A DNA stretch of 64,000 nucleotides from Semisulcospira habei (Eukaryota; Mollusca; Gastropoda; Semisulcospiridae). The stretch's first letter is position 1; the number at the start of each line of letters is the position of its first letter. Positions 14,981-24,604 of the stretch are shown piece by piece. Where the stretch lies: the NCBI GenBank assembly GCA_036245525.1, contig BTPG01000007.1:123841571-123905570 (forward strand), read 5' to 3'. The notes below the pieces were generated by a model that saw nothing but the letters and a program-made list of their open reading frames with translations, did not search any database and had not been told where the DNA came from. Position numbers and translations under genes: made by a program.

Positions 14981-16771
14981 ATGAACCTTCCACTAAAGGT
15001 TGAATTGGACGAACCGCCCACCGCCACAGCCATCCACCAGCTCAAGAGTGGCAAAGCAGCAGGCATTGACGGAATCCCGCCAGAGATCTGGAAACATGGA
15101 GGCCCAGCACTGCACAACAAGCTCCACGACCTCTTTCTCTGCTGCTGGGAAAAAGGAACACTACCAAAGGATCTCCGTGATGCAGTCATCATCACCCTGT
15201 ACAAGAACAAAGGAGAGAAGTCTGCCTGCTCTAATTATCGTGGAATTACCCTGCTGTCCATTGCCGGGAAAATTCTCGCAAGGTTGCTCCTGAATCGGCT
15301 GGTACCTGCCATCGCTGAAGACCACCTCCCAGAGGGCCAGTGTGGCTTCAGAGCCAACAGATGTACCACCGACATGGTCTTTGTGCTGAGACAGCTTCAG
15401 GAGAAGTGCCACGAGCAGAACAAAGGGCTGTACGTAACGTTTGTCGACCTAACAAAAGCGTTTGACACTGTGAGCAGGCAAGGTATGTGGCAGATCCTGG
15501 AGCGACTAGGTTGTCCCCCAAAGTTCCTCAACATGATCGTCCAGCTCCACGAGGACCAGCAAGGCCAGGTCAGACTAAACAGTGACCTCTCAGAACCATT
15601 CCCCATTCGCAACGGCGTGAAGCAAGGCTGCGTGCTGGCACCGACCCTCTTCACCATCTTCTTCAGCATGATGTTGAAGCAGGCCACAGTGGACCTCGAC
15701 GATGACGACGCAGTGTACATCAGGTATCGTCTCGATGGCAGCCTGTTCAACCTCAGACGACTGCAGGCCCACACGAAAACCCTAGACCAACTGATTCGTG
15801 AGCTGCTCTTTGCTGATGACGCTGCCCTCGTTGCACACACACAGAGAGCCTTGCAGCGCATTACGTCCTGCTTCGCAGATGCCGCCCAGCTCTTTGGACT
15901 TGAGGTCAGTCTGAAAAAGACAGAGGTCCTTCATCAGCCGGCACCCAAGGAAGAGCATCGCCCTCCCCACATCACCATCGGCGAGTCCGAACTGAAGTCT
16001 GTACACCAGTTTACCTACCTTGGCTGCATCATCACGTCAGACGCCAAGCTGGACAAGGAGCTGGACAACAGGCTGGCAAAAGCGAACAGTGCTTTCGGGC
16101 GACTATTCAAGCGGGTGTGGCACAATCAACAGCTGAAAAAAGGCACCAAGATCAGCGTGTACAGAGCTGTCGTCCTCACCACCCTGCTGTACGGTTCCGA
16201 GTCCTGGGCCCTCTACCGCAGCCAACTACGACTCCTCGAACGCTTTCACCAGCGCTGCCTGCGTACCATCCTCAGCATTTACTGGAGTGACTATGTCACC
16301 AACGTCGAGGTCTTTGAACAGGCGGAAACTGTGAGCATCGAGGCTTTGCTGCTGCGGACACAGCTTCGCTGGGCGGGGCACGTCTCCAGGATGGAGGATC
16401 ATCGCCTACCCAAGATCACTCTGTTCGGCGAGTTCGCCACTGGACACCGAGACAGAGTGGCACCAAAGAAGAGATACAAAGACGGTCTCAAGAAGTCACT
16501 TAGTGCCTGCCAAATCGACCACCGCCAGTGGTCTTCGCTTGCTGCGGACCGTTACACCTGGCGCTCCACCATTCACAAGGCAGCCATCTCCTTTGAGGAC
16601 TCTCGCAGAGCTAACCTTAAGGACAAGCGGCTCAGAAGAAAAAACAGAGTTGTCGTAACTCAGAACCCTGACCAGACCTTCCCCTGCAGCCAATGCGGTC
16701 GAACCTGCCTGTCCCGGATTGGCCTTAGCAGCCACGAAAATGCCTGCAGACGACGTGGGCAAGCCCTATAG
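14981..16771 (+). CDS. LINE reverse transcriptase with C2H2-like finger
   Basis: A single open frame of 596 codons; the ATG overlaps the target duplication, so the first residues are host-derived. RT landmarks in order are the N-terminal HQLKSGKAAGIDGIPPEIWK, GFRANRCTTDMVFVLRQLQ, palm motif A FVDLTKAFDTVSR, NGVKQGCVLAPTLF and catalytic LLFADDAAL, then FTYLGCIIT, LLYGSESWAL and LRWAGHVSRM. The last 30 residues hold CSQCGRTCLSRIGLSSHENAC, a C2H2-type finger usual at the end of this LINE type. The endonuclease is lost by truncation. The polymerase frame has no visible damage, which suggests a young copy. Confidence 0.9.
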   Translation: MNLPLKVELDEPPTATAIHQLKSGKAAGIDGIPPEIWKHGGPALHNKLHDLFLCCWEKGTLPKDLRDAVIITLYKNKGEKSACSNYRGITLLSIAGKILARLLLNRLVPAIAEDHLPEGQCGFRANRCTTDMVFVLRQLQEKCHEQNKGLYVTFVDLTKAFDTVSRQGMWQILERLGCPPKFLNMIVQLHEDQQGQVRLNSDLSEPFPIRNGVKQGCVLAPTLFTIFFSMMLKQATVDLDDDDAVYIRYRLDGSLFNLRRLQAHTKTLDQLIRELLFADDAALVAHTQRALQRITSCFADAAQLFGLEVSLKKTEVLHQPAPKEEHRPPHITIGESELKSVHQFTYLGCIITSDAKLDKELDNRLAKANSAFGRLFKRVWHNQQLKKGTKISVYRAVVLTTLLYGSESWALYRSQLRLLERFHQRCLRTILSIYWSDYVTNVEVFEQAETVSIEALLLRTQLRWAGHVSRMEDHRLPKITLFGEFATGHRDRVAPKKRYKDGLKKSLSACQIDHRQWSSLAADRYTWRSTIHKAAISFEDSRRANLKDKRLRRKNRVVVTQNPDQTFPCSQCGRTCLSRIGLSSHENACRRRGQAL

Positions 16772-16803
16772 AATCTTCGTTCGCGAAGTCAAGCCAAGAG
16801 AGA
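14987..16803 (+). mobile_element. LINE with C-terminal zinc finger, nested
   Basis: Flanked by a perfect 11-bp duplication GTAGTATGAAC (14976-14986 and 16804-16814). The 5' end is truncated within the region upstream of the RT. The 3' end (ATAGAATCTTCGTTCGCGAA to AAGCCAAGA) matches the copy ending near 38355. It interrupts the long minus-strand LINE next to the microsatellite of the RTE-like element, so it inserted later. Confidence 0.9.
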
Positions 16804-18370
16804 GTAGTATGAACTGAGGTGTCGTCAGCAAAAAGGTCGCATTGTTCATCTTGGCAAAGGCAAAGGCAAATCATTAATAAATAAGCAAAACAGCAGGGGG
16901 CCCAACATTGGGCACACCGAAGGTTACATCTTTGAGAGAGGAGTATGAGCCATGAACAAGAACCTTTTGGTTTCTTTTAGTAAGGTAAGATGTAAAAAAA
17001 TAAAGCAACTGCGTCTCCGTTATTAAGGTATTTGTGAAGCTTAGCAGTCAGAATAGTGTGGTCAAAAAGATCAAATGCCTTCTTAAAATCTAGATAGACT
17101 ACTCCAGTTAACTGTGACTTATTCATACCCTGGAGCTATGTGTCAACAAGGCGTGTAATTGCTGTGTGGCATGAATGCTGCGAGCGAAATCCGGATTGGA
17201 AAGGGCGGAGGAGCTTACCGTTTTCTAGGTAAGCAAGCAGGTGTTTATGAACGTGCCTTTCCAAAGGTTTGGACAAAACAGATATAAAGAAATAGGCCGA
17301 TAGTTATTAGGGTCAGAACGATCTTTTGTTTTTGGAAGTGGAATTACTTTCGCATATAAGTTCGTTAGGAAAAGTATTAAGAATAAGAATAAGAATAAGA
17401 GTACTTTATTATCTCGAAAAGAGAAATTCGGTTGTGGTACATTTATAACAAATAGTACAAACAAGACATAAAAACATTATAGCATAATTATGAACATTTT
17501 CTCCCTGCACTTGCACAGCTACAAATTCCAAATGGATATAAAGTAAACACTACTATTATGCAGAATAAAGAGATTATAAATGTAAGTTAAGGATTCTACA
17601 ATGTATGGGAGAGACAGCTTAAGTATTTTCGGGCTGATGTCATCAGGCCCCGAGGACTTTTTATTTGGAAGGTTACTTATGAGTAAACCCACTTCATGAA
17701 CAGCTAGCATGGGGATGTTGAAGGGGGCTGTGCCCATTGTTCTTTGTTGACAAAACTCAGACAGCAGATTAGAACGGTAATAAGTGTTATCCTGGCTTGA
17801 CGAAATTATAGATTCGGCAACAGAAAGAAAATGGTCATTGAATGTATCAGCAGTAAGATTAATGGGAATGGTAGTTGCGGTACGAGGAGACCCCCTAGTA
17901 AATGTGTTTAGAAGGCGCCATAAAGCAGAGATATCCTTGCTGTTTTTAACCGTGTCACGAACTAACTTTTTTCTTGCCTCTCTGATCATATATTTAACAC
18001 GGTTACGCTGTTGTTTACATTCAGTAAACATTTTATTGCTACGTAGATCGTTTCTAAGCGCCATCGCCTGCACGATTTCAGGAGTAAGCCAGGGAGGAAG
18101 AGTGTTAGATTTTACCCTCCTCTCGCGTAGAGGAGCATGTTTATTAAGTACATTTAGGAAAAGAAAGTACCAAATACTGAGGGCGGTATTAGGATCATAG
18201 GACAGGAACACATCATTAAAAGGAGTATTTTCTAGATCAAATAGAAATTCGTCTTTACTGAAGTGTTTGAATGTCTTATATGTTATAGTTGTATGGCCGT
18301 TCTTTTTTGTGTTTTTGTTTAGGGAGTTTAGAAGACCATGAGCACGCCACAGGATAATGATCACTAACAC
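16804..18370 (-). mobile_element. Long CR1/L2-like LINE, middle part
   Basis: Continuation of the LINE at 12067-13215: the FADD region (about 16820-16870), the rest of the palm and fingers (16870-17350, broken), then linker and RT N-terminal frame 17519-18370 (with KNDLRSNKMFTE-like and REARKKLVRDTVKNS residues, and PNKKSSGPDDISPKIL). It is interrupted at about 17373-17545 by a small element. Confidence 0.8.
17373..17545 (-). mobile_element. Small non-LTR 3' end insertion with GAATAA tail
   Basis: About 170 bp inside the LINE that has no counterpart in the homologous LINE at 5560-5600. The minus strand ends AATAAAGTACTC followed by TTATTC repeats, the usual layout of a SINE or LINE 3' end. 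No frame. The exact edges are uncertain. Confidence 0.55.
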
Positions 18371-19020
18371 TTAGATTTGAGACATCAACGTCAGAGACGG
18401 CTTTGGGTTTATTAGTATATATGTGGTCTATAAGCGTGGAAGTAGTTGGATAATTCTGGTGGGTGATTTCACTAACTGTACTAAGCCAAACAGAGATGAC
18501 TTTGTATCCCAGGCGGGGTGCGGCTTAAGTAAATCTATATTAAAATCGACCAATAAAAGAATGTCAGTCTTCTTTTTTTAAAGCTCTGTCAAGGTTCAGA
18601 CTAAACTGATCGTACCACTCAAAAGTTGAGGCGGGATTTCTATATAAGAACCCAATTAATACCGGTTTTGATTTCGGACACTTAACTTCGCACTCCACCC
18701 CGATCGTTTCTAAGTCGACGCGTCGATTAACTAAATGCTGGAAAGAATATGGATATTATATAGACAGCGATGCCAGTTTGACCTGGAGACAAGGAGTCTC
18801 GTCTAATAACCGAAAAATTGGGGATACTGATTGCTGCATCGATCACACAGGAACTCAGACGCGTCTCACTGAGTCCGAACAGGTGGAACGGATTAGGATT
18901 GTTAATATATACAGATATGTCGGCTAGTTTGTTATACAGATGGAACACATTGAGGTGCCCTATTCTCATAACTGCACCTTTGATGTAAAATTAGTTTGGA
19001 CTTATAACAAAATACAGAGT
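18371..19020 (-). pseudogene. LINE AP-endonuclease region, decayed
   Basis: The 5' part of the long minus-strand LINE. The frame 18727-18969 starts MRIGHLNV and contains LFGLSETRLSSCV, the N-terminal pattern of apurinic-type LINE endonucleases that nick the target DNA. Downstream parts of the domain (18371-18726) are present but broken, with recognisable residues on the minus strand around the PTTSTLIDHIYTN segment near 18415-18450. This makes the split copy (12.07-19.0 kb) the most complete of its group here. Confidence 0.7.
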
Positions 19021-19064
19021 GCACAATATAAACAACAACAATTAAAAAAAAAAAAAAAACAACC

Positions 19065-19096
<32 letters not shown>

Positions 19097-19768
19097 AAAT
19101 TAAATACGGAAATGCCACGGAAATAAAAAGTACTATAAAACTATTAAACGGTAAAAGGCCACGTCAATTGAATAAAAGTCCTCCTGTGAACAAGTAGCAG
19201 TTACGCTACTGAACTCTCAAAACTGAACTCACTGCCGGTGACCGAACCACAAGAATCAAGTGACGCAACGTGAATGGGAACACCTGTCTGTTCGGCAGTC
19301 ACTAAGCTCCCTTCTCTGTCGTCTTAGTACAGTTTTTGATTAAACGCGCAAGTTAATAGTCTGTCTCAATGTAAAGACACAAAAGAGCCTGAAAAAAAGT
19401 ATATTTCTTATAATGAGCACAATCCTTACAGTGTAAACAAACACAGCCTCTGGTGGTAACACTCAATGTTACTGTCACATCAGTTTATGACCAACGCGGG
19501 CAGAAGGTAGAACCAAAGTAATCAATAAACAGCACTGTGTAATCTTTGGATGGAGACGGTAACAATAGCGTTGGTAGTCAGTCTGATTTCAGGTAAGAAC
19601 AAGTTACATCTGTAACAATAGTCAAATAGTCAAAGTCACGACTGTTTTGCCCGCATGCTCAATGAGGCAGAAACAGTATCGTCAGCAGTCAGTTTGCAGT
19701 CCACAATCACAAAATATAAACGTCTAATTTGAGCGTCAGTAAATCAATGATGAATACCACCTACTAGT
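19021..19768. other. Non-coding stretch with A-run and (CAA)n
   Basis: No gene is visible. It contains an A-run with CAA repeats (19044-19096) and may include the 5' UTR of the long LINE. The rest has no pattern that I recognise. Confidence 0.5.
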
Positions 19769-20197
19769 TCAACAATGGAAGTTAACTCTTTTGTTCATGC
19801 ATCCGCCGGTACTGTTCGCAGCACCGGTGGTTGCATGCACAAGGGGGTTAAGCAAATTAGTGGCCGATAAATCCTTGAAGGACTGGAAAGGCTGCAGGAG
19901 CTGCGCAAGCATGCACATCCTCTGCGTTACGTCTAATCCGGGTGTAGCTGCAGGGCTCTCCCACCCTCTGGTCGGTGTCGGTGTCGGATTAGCGGTGGCG
20001 AGGGCTAGAAGGGCGCTATTGGTGCTCGCGGTGCCTTGGTCGGAGGATGGAATGCGTGGAAATTCGCGTTCTGCCGGCGGAGTGAACTGCCCGGCGTGAC
20101 CTTGCTGGGGACAGAATGTCGGAGGGTAACCAGGCTGGACAGAGTTGTACATGGCAGTGTCAGACATGTTGAACTGGGTTTGAGATGTGTTCAACAT
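19769..20197 (-). CDS. Uncharacterised Pro/Thr/Ser-rich 142-aa frame
   Basis: A minus-strand frame of 142 codons, rich in Pro, Thr, Ser and Gln, with no domain that I recognise (it contains LLQPFQSFKDLSATNLLNPL). Its N-terminal codons lie in one arm of an inverted repeat at 20128-20224. It could be a fragment of a transposon gag-like protein, a host exon, or chance. Part of its 3' region resembles the hairpin near 37284-37355, which argues for a repeat-derived frame. Confidence 0.3.
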   Translation of the reverse strand: MLNTSQTQFNMSDTAMYNSVQPGYPPTFCPQQGHAGQFTPPAEREFPRIPSSDQGTASTNSALLALATANPTPTPTRGWESPAATPGLDVTQRMCMLAQLLQPFQSFKDLSATNLLNPLVHATTGAANSTGGCMNKRVNFHC

Positions 20198-20224
20198 GTC
20201 TGACCCGGCACTGCCACGTACAAC
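20128..20224. repeat. Inverted repeat with about 40-bp arms
   Basis: The arm containing CAGAGTTGTACATGGCAGTG is followed after a 14-nt loop by its near-perfect reverse complement. The right arm is adjacent to the LINE 3' tail beginning at 20233. Confidence 0.8.
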
Positions 20225-20225
20225 T

Positions 20226-20440
20226 CTGCCCAGATTAAATGAAATGAAATGAAACTTTATTTTCCAAGGATAAAAGAATAACTTGAGTGCGCAGACCTGT
20301 TTTCATTTATGTCCTTGCTACACACTACAAAAGAAAATAACGTATACAAACACGCGCGCCCGTGTGCAATTGCCGCGTGCACAGGTTGGTGCCGGATTAG
20401 GTTGTAGCCTGCAGGCGCCAAGCCAAGCCTGCACAACCCT

Positions 20441-20507
<67 letters not shown>

Positions 20508-20540
20508 GCACACACACACACACAACACACAGGAGCACAA
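20226..20540 (-). mobile_element. LINE 3' UTR fragment with (CA)n
   Basis: TGAAATGAAATGAAACTTTATTTTCC terminus and 3' UTR closely matching 6226-6530, including the GCCAAGCCTGCACAACCCTCC segment before (CA)n (20442-20525). No coding part remains. Confidence 0.8.
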
Positions 20541-21395
20541 AAGCCTCACAGTGGGTTACCTACCATTTCATGTGAAAATGGGTTCCCATATTTCTATTTA
20601 TTCTAGGGCTCTGGAATTGATGCGAATGTTTAGAACTCACCTTATAACTAAGCTCTATAACTTTAAAATAAAATAGACATTTTCTAGAAACAGAGCCACT
20701 AGATGCAGAAAAAATGGGTTTCTACCAATAAAGTGGGTGGGTGTCTCTCTCACACAAAAACTGGCATTACAGTCAAAATGGGTGTTTCACAACATTAGGC
20801 GTCTGTAATAAGGTCAAGTGCATGGAATACTTTTTTTTTCACATTCATTTTTTTGTTTTGTTTTTTTCAACTTAATGTGTATGTATGCATTAACATTCTT
20901 AACATTGTATGGTGCAAAATTGAATGAACACTGGCCTGTAACCTTTCGATTATGATTTTTACAGAGGAAATCTTTTAAACATTGCTACGTTTTGTCATTC
21001 TGAAGAAAAACAGTTTATCATGGCATTTATGCGAGAATTCTGGAAATTAAACGACTTTAAAAAAAATGTACTCTGCAGTTTGAGACAAACAGCAACAGAG
21101 CATTTTGAATATTAACCCTTATTATTCGGAATACACCAGTGTGTGCAACAAGTGTGACTAAAATAGTCCAAAGGGTAGTGGCAGAATAGCTTGGCGCCTC
21201 TAGGCGCCAAGCTATTGTGGCACCACCCTTGAACTAATAATGCCATTGGTCTATGTCCTCATCTGTAAGTTCTGTAACGTAGCTTGCATATATGGCAGTG
21301 TACAAATTTGAAGCTTTTAGCCTCAGTATGATGCAGGTTAAAAAGTGTGGAAAAATATGAAAGACAGAAAAAGACCCAGACGAAGAAACTAACAC
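20541..21395. other. Gene-free stretch with one hairpin
   Basis: No gene is visible. The only structured element is a palindrome at about 21165-21236 centred on GGCGCCTCTAGGCGCC, a member of the same hairpin family as 21396-21631. Confidence 0.5.
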
Positions 21396-21631
21396 TTAAC
21401 TTATTCTACCCCAGACACACCAGAGCAAAATAAAGATCGACCATGATAGTTCAAGGCTGATGCCAGAATAGAGTGGCGCCAGAATAAAGTGGCGCCAGAA
21501 TAGAGTGGCGCCTATGGCCGCCAAGCTATTTCTTGAACTATCGTGGTCGATCTGTGTCCTGCCCTGCAACGCAGTTTTCAGAAGACGACTTCAACATTTG
21601 GGGATTCCGGTCTTGGGGTAGAATGAGTTAA
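21396..21631. mobile_element. TTAA-bounded hairpin MITE, GGCGCC family
   Basis: The element begins TTAACTTATTCTACCCCAG and ends GGGGTAGAATGAGTTAA, a terminal inverted repeat with TTAA at both ends. Its centre is an imperfect palindrome with repeated GGCGCC units between GATCGACCATGATAGTTCAAG and its complement. TTAA ends followed by pyrimidine-rich inverted termini suggest a non-autonomous piggyBac-type element; that assignment is inference. Confidence 0.7.
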
Positions 21632-21934
21632 AATGACAAAACAGAACACTGACATTAATTAATGAACTGACAACATAGGAAATCAATCACTTGAAACTTC
21701 AGCCTTTATTAATCACATCAAAAGTGCATGCATATAAAAACACAGTAATTGTTTGTAAACACTTCAAATCAAACAATCAAGAGCAGTGAAACCTTTTTCT
21801 GCCAACTTTGTGATGAGGAAAACTAGTTCTTGCCCAAGTTGGGCACGTAAATGGTTACCGCGACTTATGTGCCTCTAGTCATAAAATGGAGAGAGAAATA
21901 TAATACTGAGTTCTAGCAAGTGCGACAATAAAGT

Positions 21935-22646
21935 TTAGCTGAGTTGGTATACCTCGTCCAGTGCCTAGGTTAAATGCACCAGTGGTGCCAATGTTGCTAT
22001 ATTGGCAGCAGACCGGTCGCTCGGACCGGTCTGGTGCACCCCATCGGTTTCGAGCGTATGCTTTCTGCACCTGTAATGGGCAACCTCGGAGAAAGAATCA
22101 CGTGAGCTTCGTTTGACTGCTGCAAAATAACATGAATAAAGAATAAACCCTTTCCCATATATGCAATCCAGCAATTATGCATCCATCCTTATGCTAGCAC
22201 CACGAAACATTACGCGATTTGGCAGATTTTTTAAAATAGCTTTTTTAAATCCTCAATGGAGGTGATTTTTGCGACATCTGCGTCGTTTGCGGCAGAAAGC
22301 ACCGTCAAAGTTGAAGTTCGAGAAATGAGCGCACTACATGTACAATAGACTTGATTCAGTGGTGTTGGGCATGACTCAAGCCTCCGCCATCTCAACACAA
22401 AACTGGCGTGTTCGGGGAGATAAAAGGCTACAAGTTAAAACCGCAAACGAACCTTTTTTTTTCGACTGCGATCACAATCTTCTGCGTGAACGTACGAGAC
22501 CACACTACAAGTGCACAAGCCAACCTGCGCGCGCAGTTCTGGTACACATGACCGGTCCGAGTGACGGATCTGGTGCGAAAATAGCAACAGTGGCACCGCT
22601 GGTGCGTTTAACCTAGGTAGAGGGCGAGGTATACCAACTCAGCTAA
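21935..22646. mobile_element. DNA transposon remnant with about 100-bp TIRs
   Basis: The left end TTAGCTGAGTTGGTATACC has its reverse complement at the right end. Similarity between the ends continues inward for about 100 bp with some mismatches (CCTAGGTTAAA, CACCAG.GGTGCCA.TGTTGCTAT, CTCGGACCGGTC). The interior holds a short, unrecognised frame (22338-22616). No target duplication was identified. It is probably non-autonomous. Confidence 0.65.
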
Positions 22647-22862
22647 GGTTTATGCTTCCTGTGACTTTAGAAACAATGCACAGTATGCAAAGTGTACTTT
22701 ATAGTAACAAAAAAAAAAAGAGTTACAGACATTTCCAAAATGATCCAGGCGTACATCAGATAAAAACAAGCTATACACACTGAAAAAATAACACTCTTGT
22801 AATAAATGTTTATCATGTTGACAATGGTTTTCTTATCTTATTATTGTCTTTCGTCCCGATTG

Positions 22863-23013
22863 GTTGTACATTGCTGAACGTCCGGACGTGCCAGCACTGA
22901 TAATGAAGGGGAAAAAAATAAAATAAAATAATGAACAGAATATTGAATGTATGTCGCCAGCCAGTCTAATACGCTAAATAAACTTAAGATCATTTAGCAA
23001 CACACATCCAAAA
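22863..23013 (-). mobile_element. SINE-like fragment (family of 8388-8761)
   Basis: TGTACATTGCTGAACGTCC through CAACACACATCCAAAATCAAGAG matches the 3' half of the element at 8388-8600 with small indels. Confidence 0.65.
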
Positions 23014-23029
23014 TCAAGAGAGATACACC

Positions 23030-23122
23030 ACCACCACCCTCCCCCCCCTCCCCCCCCCCCCCCCAAAAAAAAAAAAAAAAAAAAAAAAACACACAAAACA
23101 ACAACAACAACAAACAAACAAA
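23030..23122. repeat. C-run, A-run and (CAA)n/(CAAA)n
   Basis: Low-complexity block: CCA repeats, C9/C14 runs, a long A-run, then CAA and CAAA repeats. Confidence 0.9.
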
Positions 23123-23494
23123 CAAATTATTCAGACCCAAAAGGTGACTGCCAATCATGTAAAATGCAAAGAAAAGAAGTGCCCAACAGAGAAAGAAACA
23201 AGCTTAGAAAAGACGGTTACAACACAATTCAGTAAGATTTCGGGTAAATCCGCCTTGTCAAAACAGACAAACAAACAAACAAACAAACAGAGAGATCAGT
23301 CGCTACTTATCTTTGTTCACAGAAGGAATGTGCTGCACATTCCTTCTGCCAATGAAGATAAGTAGCAGCTAATCTCTCTGTTTGTTTGTCTATTTTGACA
23401 AAGGGTATTTACCCGAAATATTAATAAATTGTGTTGTACCCGTCTTTTCTAAGCATGTTTCTTTCTCCGTTGGGTACTTCTTTAATGTTACACA
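23123..23494. mobile_element. Hairpin retroposon-like element, opposite orientation
   Basis: Same family as 9348-9680, but here the long end (CAGACCCAAAAGGTGACTGCC) is on the left and the short end (GGGTACTTCTTTA) on the right. The centre is a near-palindrome AAGGAATGTGCTGCACATTCC. More diverged than the copy at 54172. No clear target duplication was seen. Confidence 0.75.
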
Positions 23495-23495
23495 G

Positions 23496-24604
23496 CATAC
23501 AGAATGATCCAGGTGTACATCAGATAAAAACAGAGCTATACACACTGAAAACAACCGAATAATAACGTTCTTGTAATAAGTCTTTATGTTGACAATGTTT
23601 GTTTCTTTTTGTCTTATTATTGTCTTTCGTCCCCAACCGCCGTTTCATCAGCAGTTTCATTTTCAAAGTTTTACATGTTATATACAGTATACAAAATGAT
23701 GCAGGTGCACCAACCCCATAGTAGCACTCTTGTAATAAATCTTTATGTTGACAATGGTTTTCTTACTCATTATTGTCTCTCGTCCCCAACCCCCGTTCCA
23801 TCAGCAGTTCCATTTTCAAAGTTTTACATGTTATATACAGTATACAAAATGATGCAGGCGCACCAACCCCATAGTAGCACTCTTGTAATAAATCTTTATG
23901 TTGACAATGGTTTTCTTACTCCTTATTATTGTCTCTCGTCCCCAACCGCCGTTCCATCAGCAGTTCCATTTTCAAAGTTTTACATGTTATATACAGTATA
24001 CAAAATGATGTAGGCGCACCAACCCCATAGTAGCACTCTTATCTTTATGTTGACAATGGTTTTCTTACTCCTATCTTTATTATTGTCTCTCGTCCCCCAA
24101 CCCCCGTTCCATCAGCAGTTCCATTTTCAAAGTTTTACATGTTATATACAGTATACAAAATGATGCAGGTGCACCAACCCCATAGTAGCACTCTTGTAAT
24201 AAATCTTTATGTTGACAATGGTTTCTTACTCCTTATTATTGTCTCTCGTCCCCAACCCCCGTTCCATCAGCAGTTCCATTTTCAAAGTTTTACATGTTAT
24301 ATACAGTATACAAAATGATGCAGGTGCACCAACCCCATAGTAGCACTCTTGTAATAAATCTTTATGTTGACAATGGTTTTCTTACTCCTTATTATTGTCT
24401 CTCATCCCCAACCGCCGTTCCATCAGCAGTTCCATTTTCAAAGTTTTACATGTTATATACAGTATACAAAATGATGCAGGCGCACCAACCCCATAGTAGC
24501 ACTCTTGTAATAAATCTTTATGTTGACAATGGTTTTCTTGCCCCTTATTATTGTCTCTCGTCCCCAAGCGTCGTTCCATTTGCAGTTCCATTGACAAAAA
24601 CAAG
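23496..24604. repeat. 155-bp tandem satellite, about 7 units
   Basis: TGTTGACAATGG recurs at 23587, 23746, 23899, 24048, 24210, 24365 and 24521, giving a unit of about 150-160 bp. Each unit carries CTCGTCCCCAACC and CCATCAGCAGTTCC blocks and TACAAAATGATG. A partial unit lies at 22815-22860. The array sits directly downstream of the minus-strand gene at 24605-27104, so it would be in or near its 3' UTR. Confidence 0.9.
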
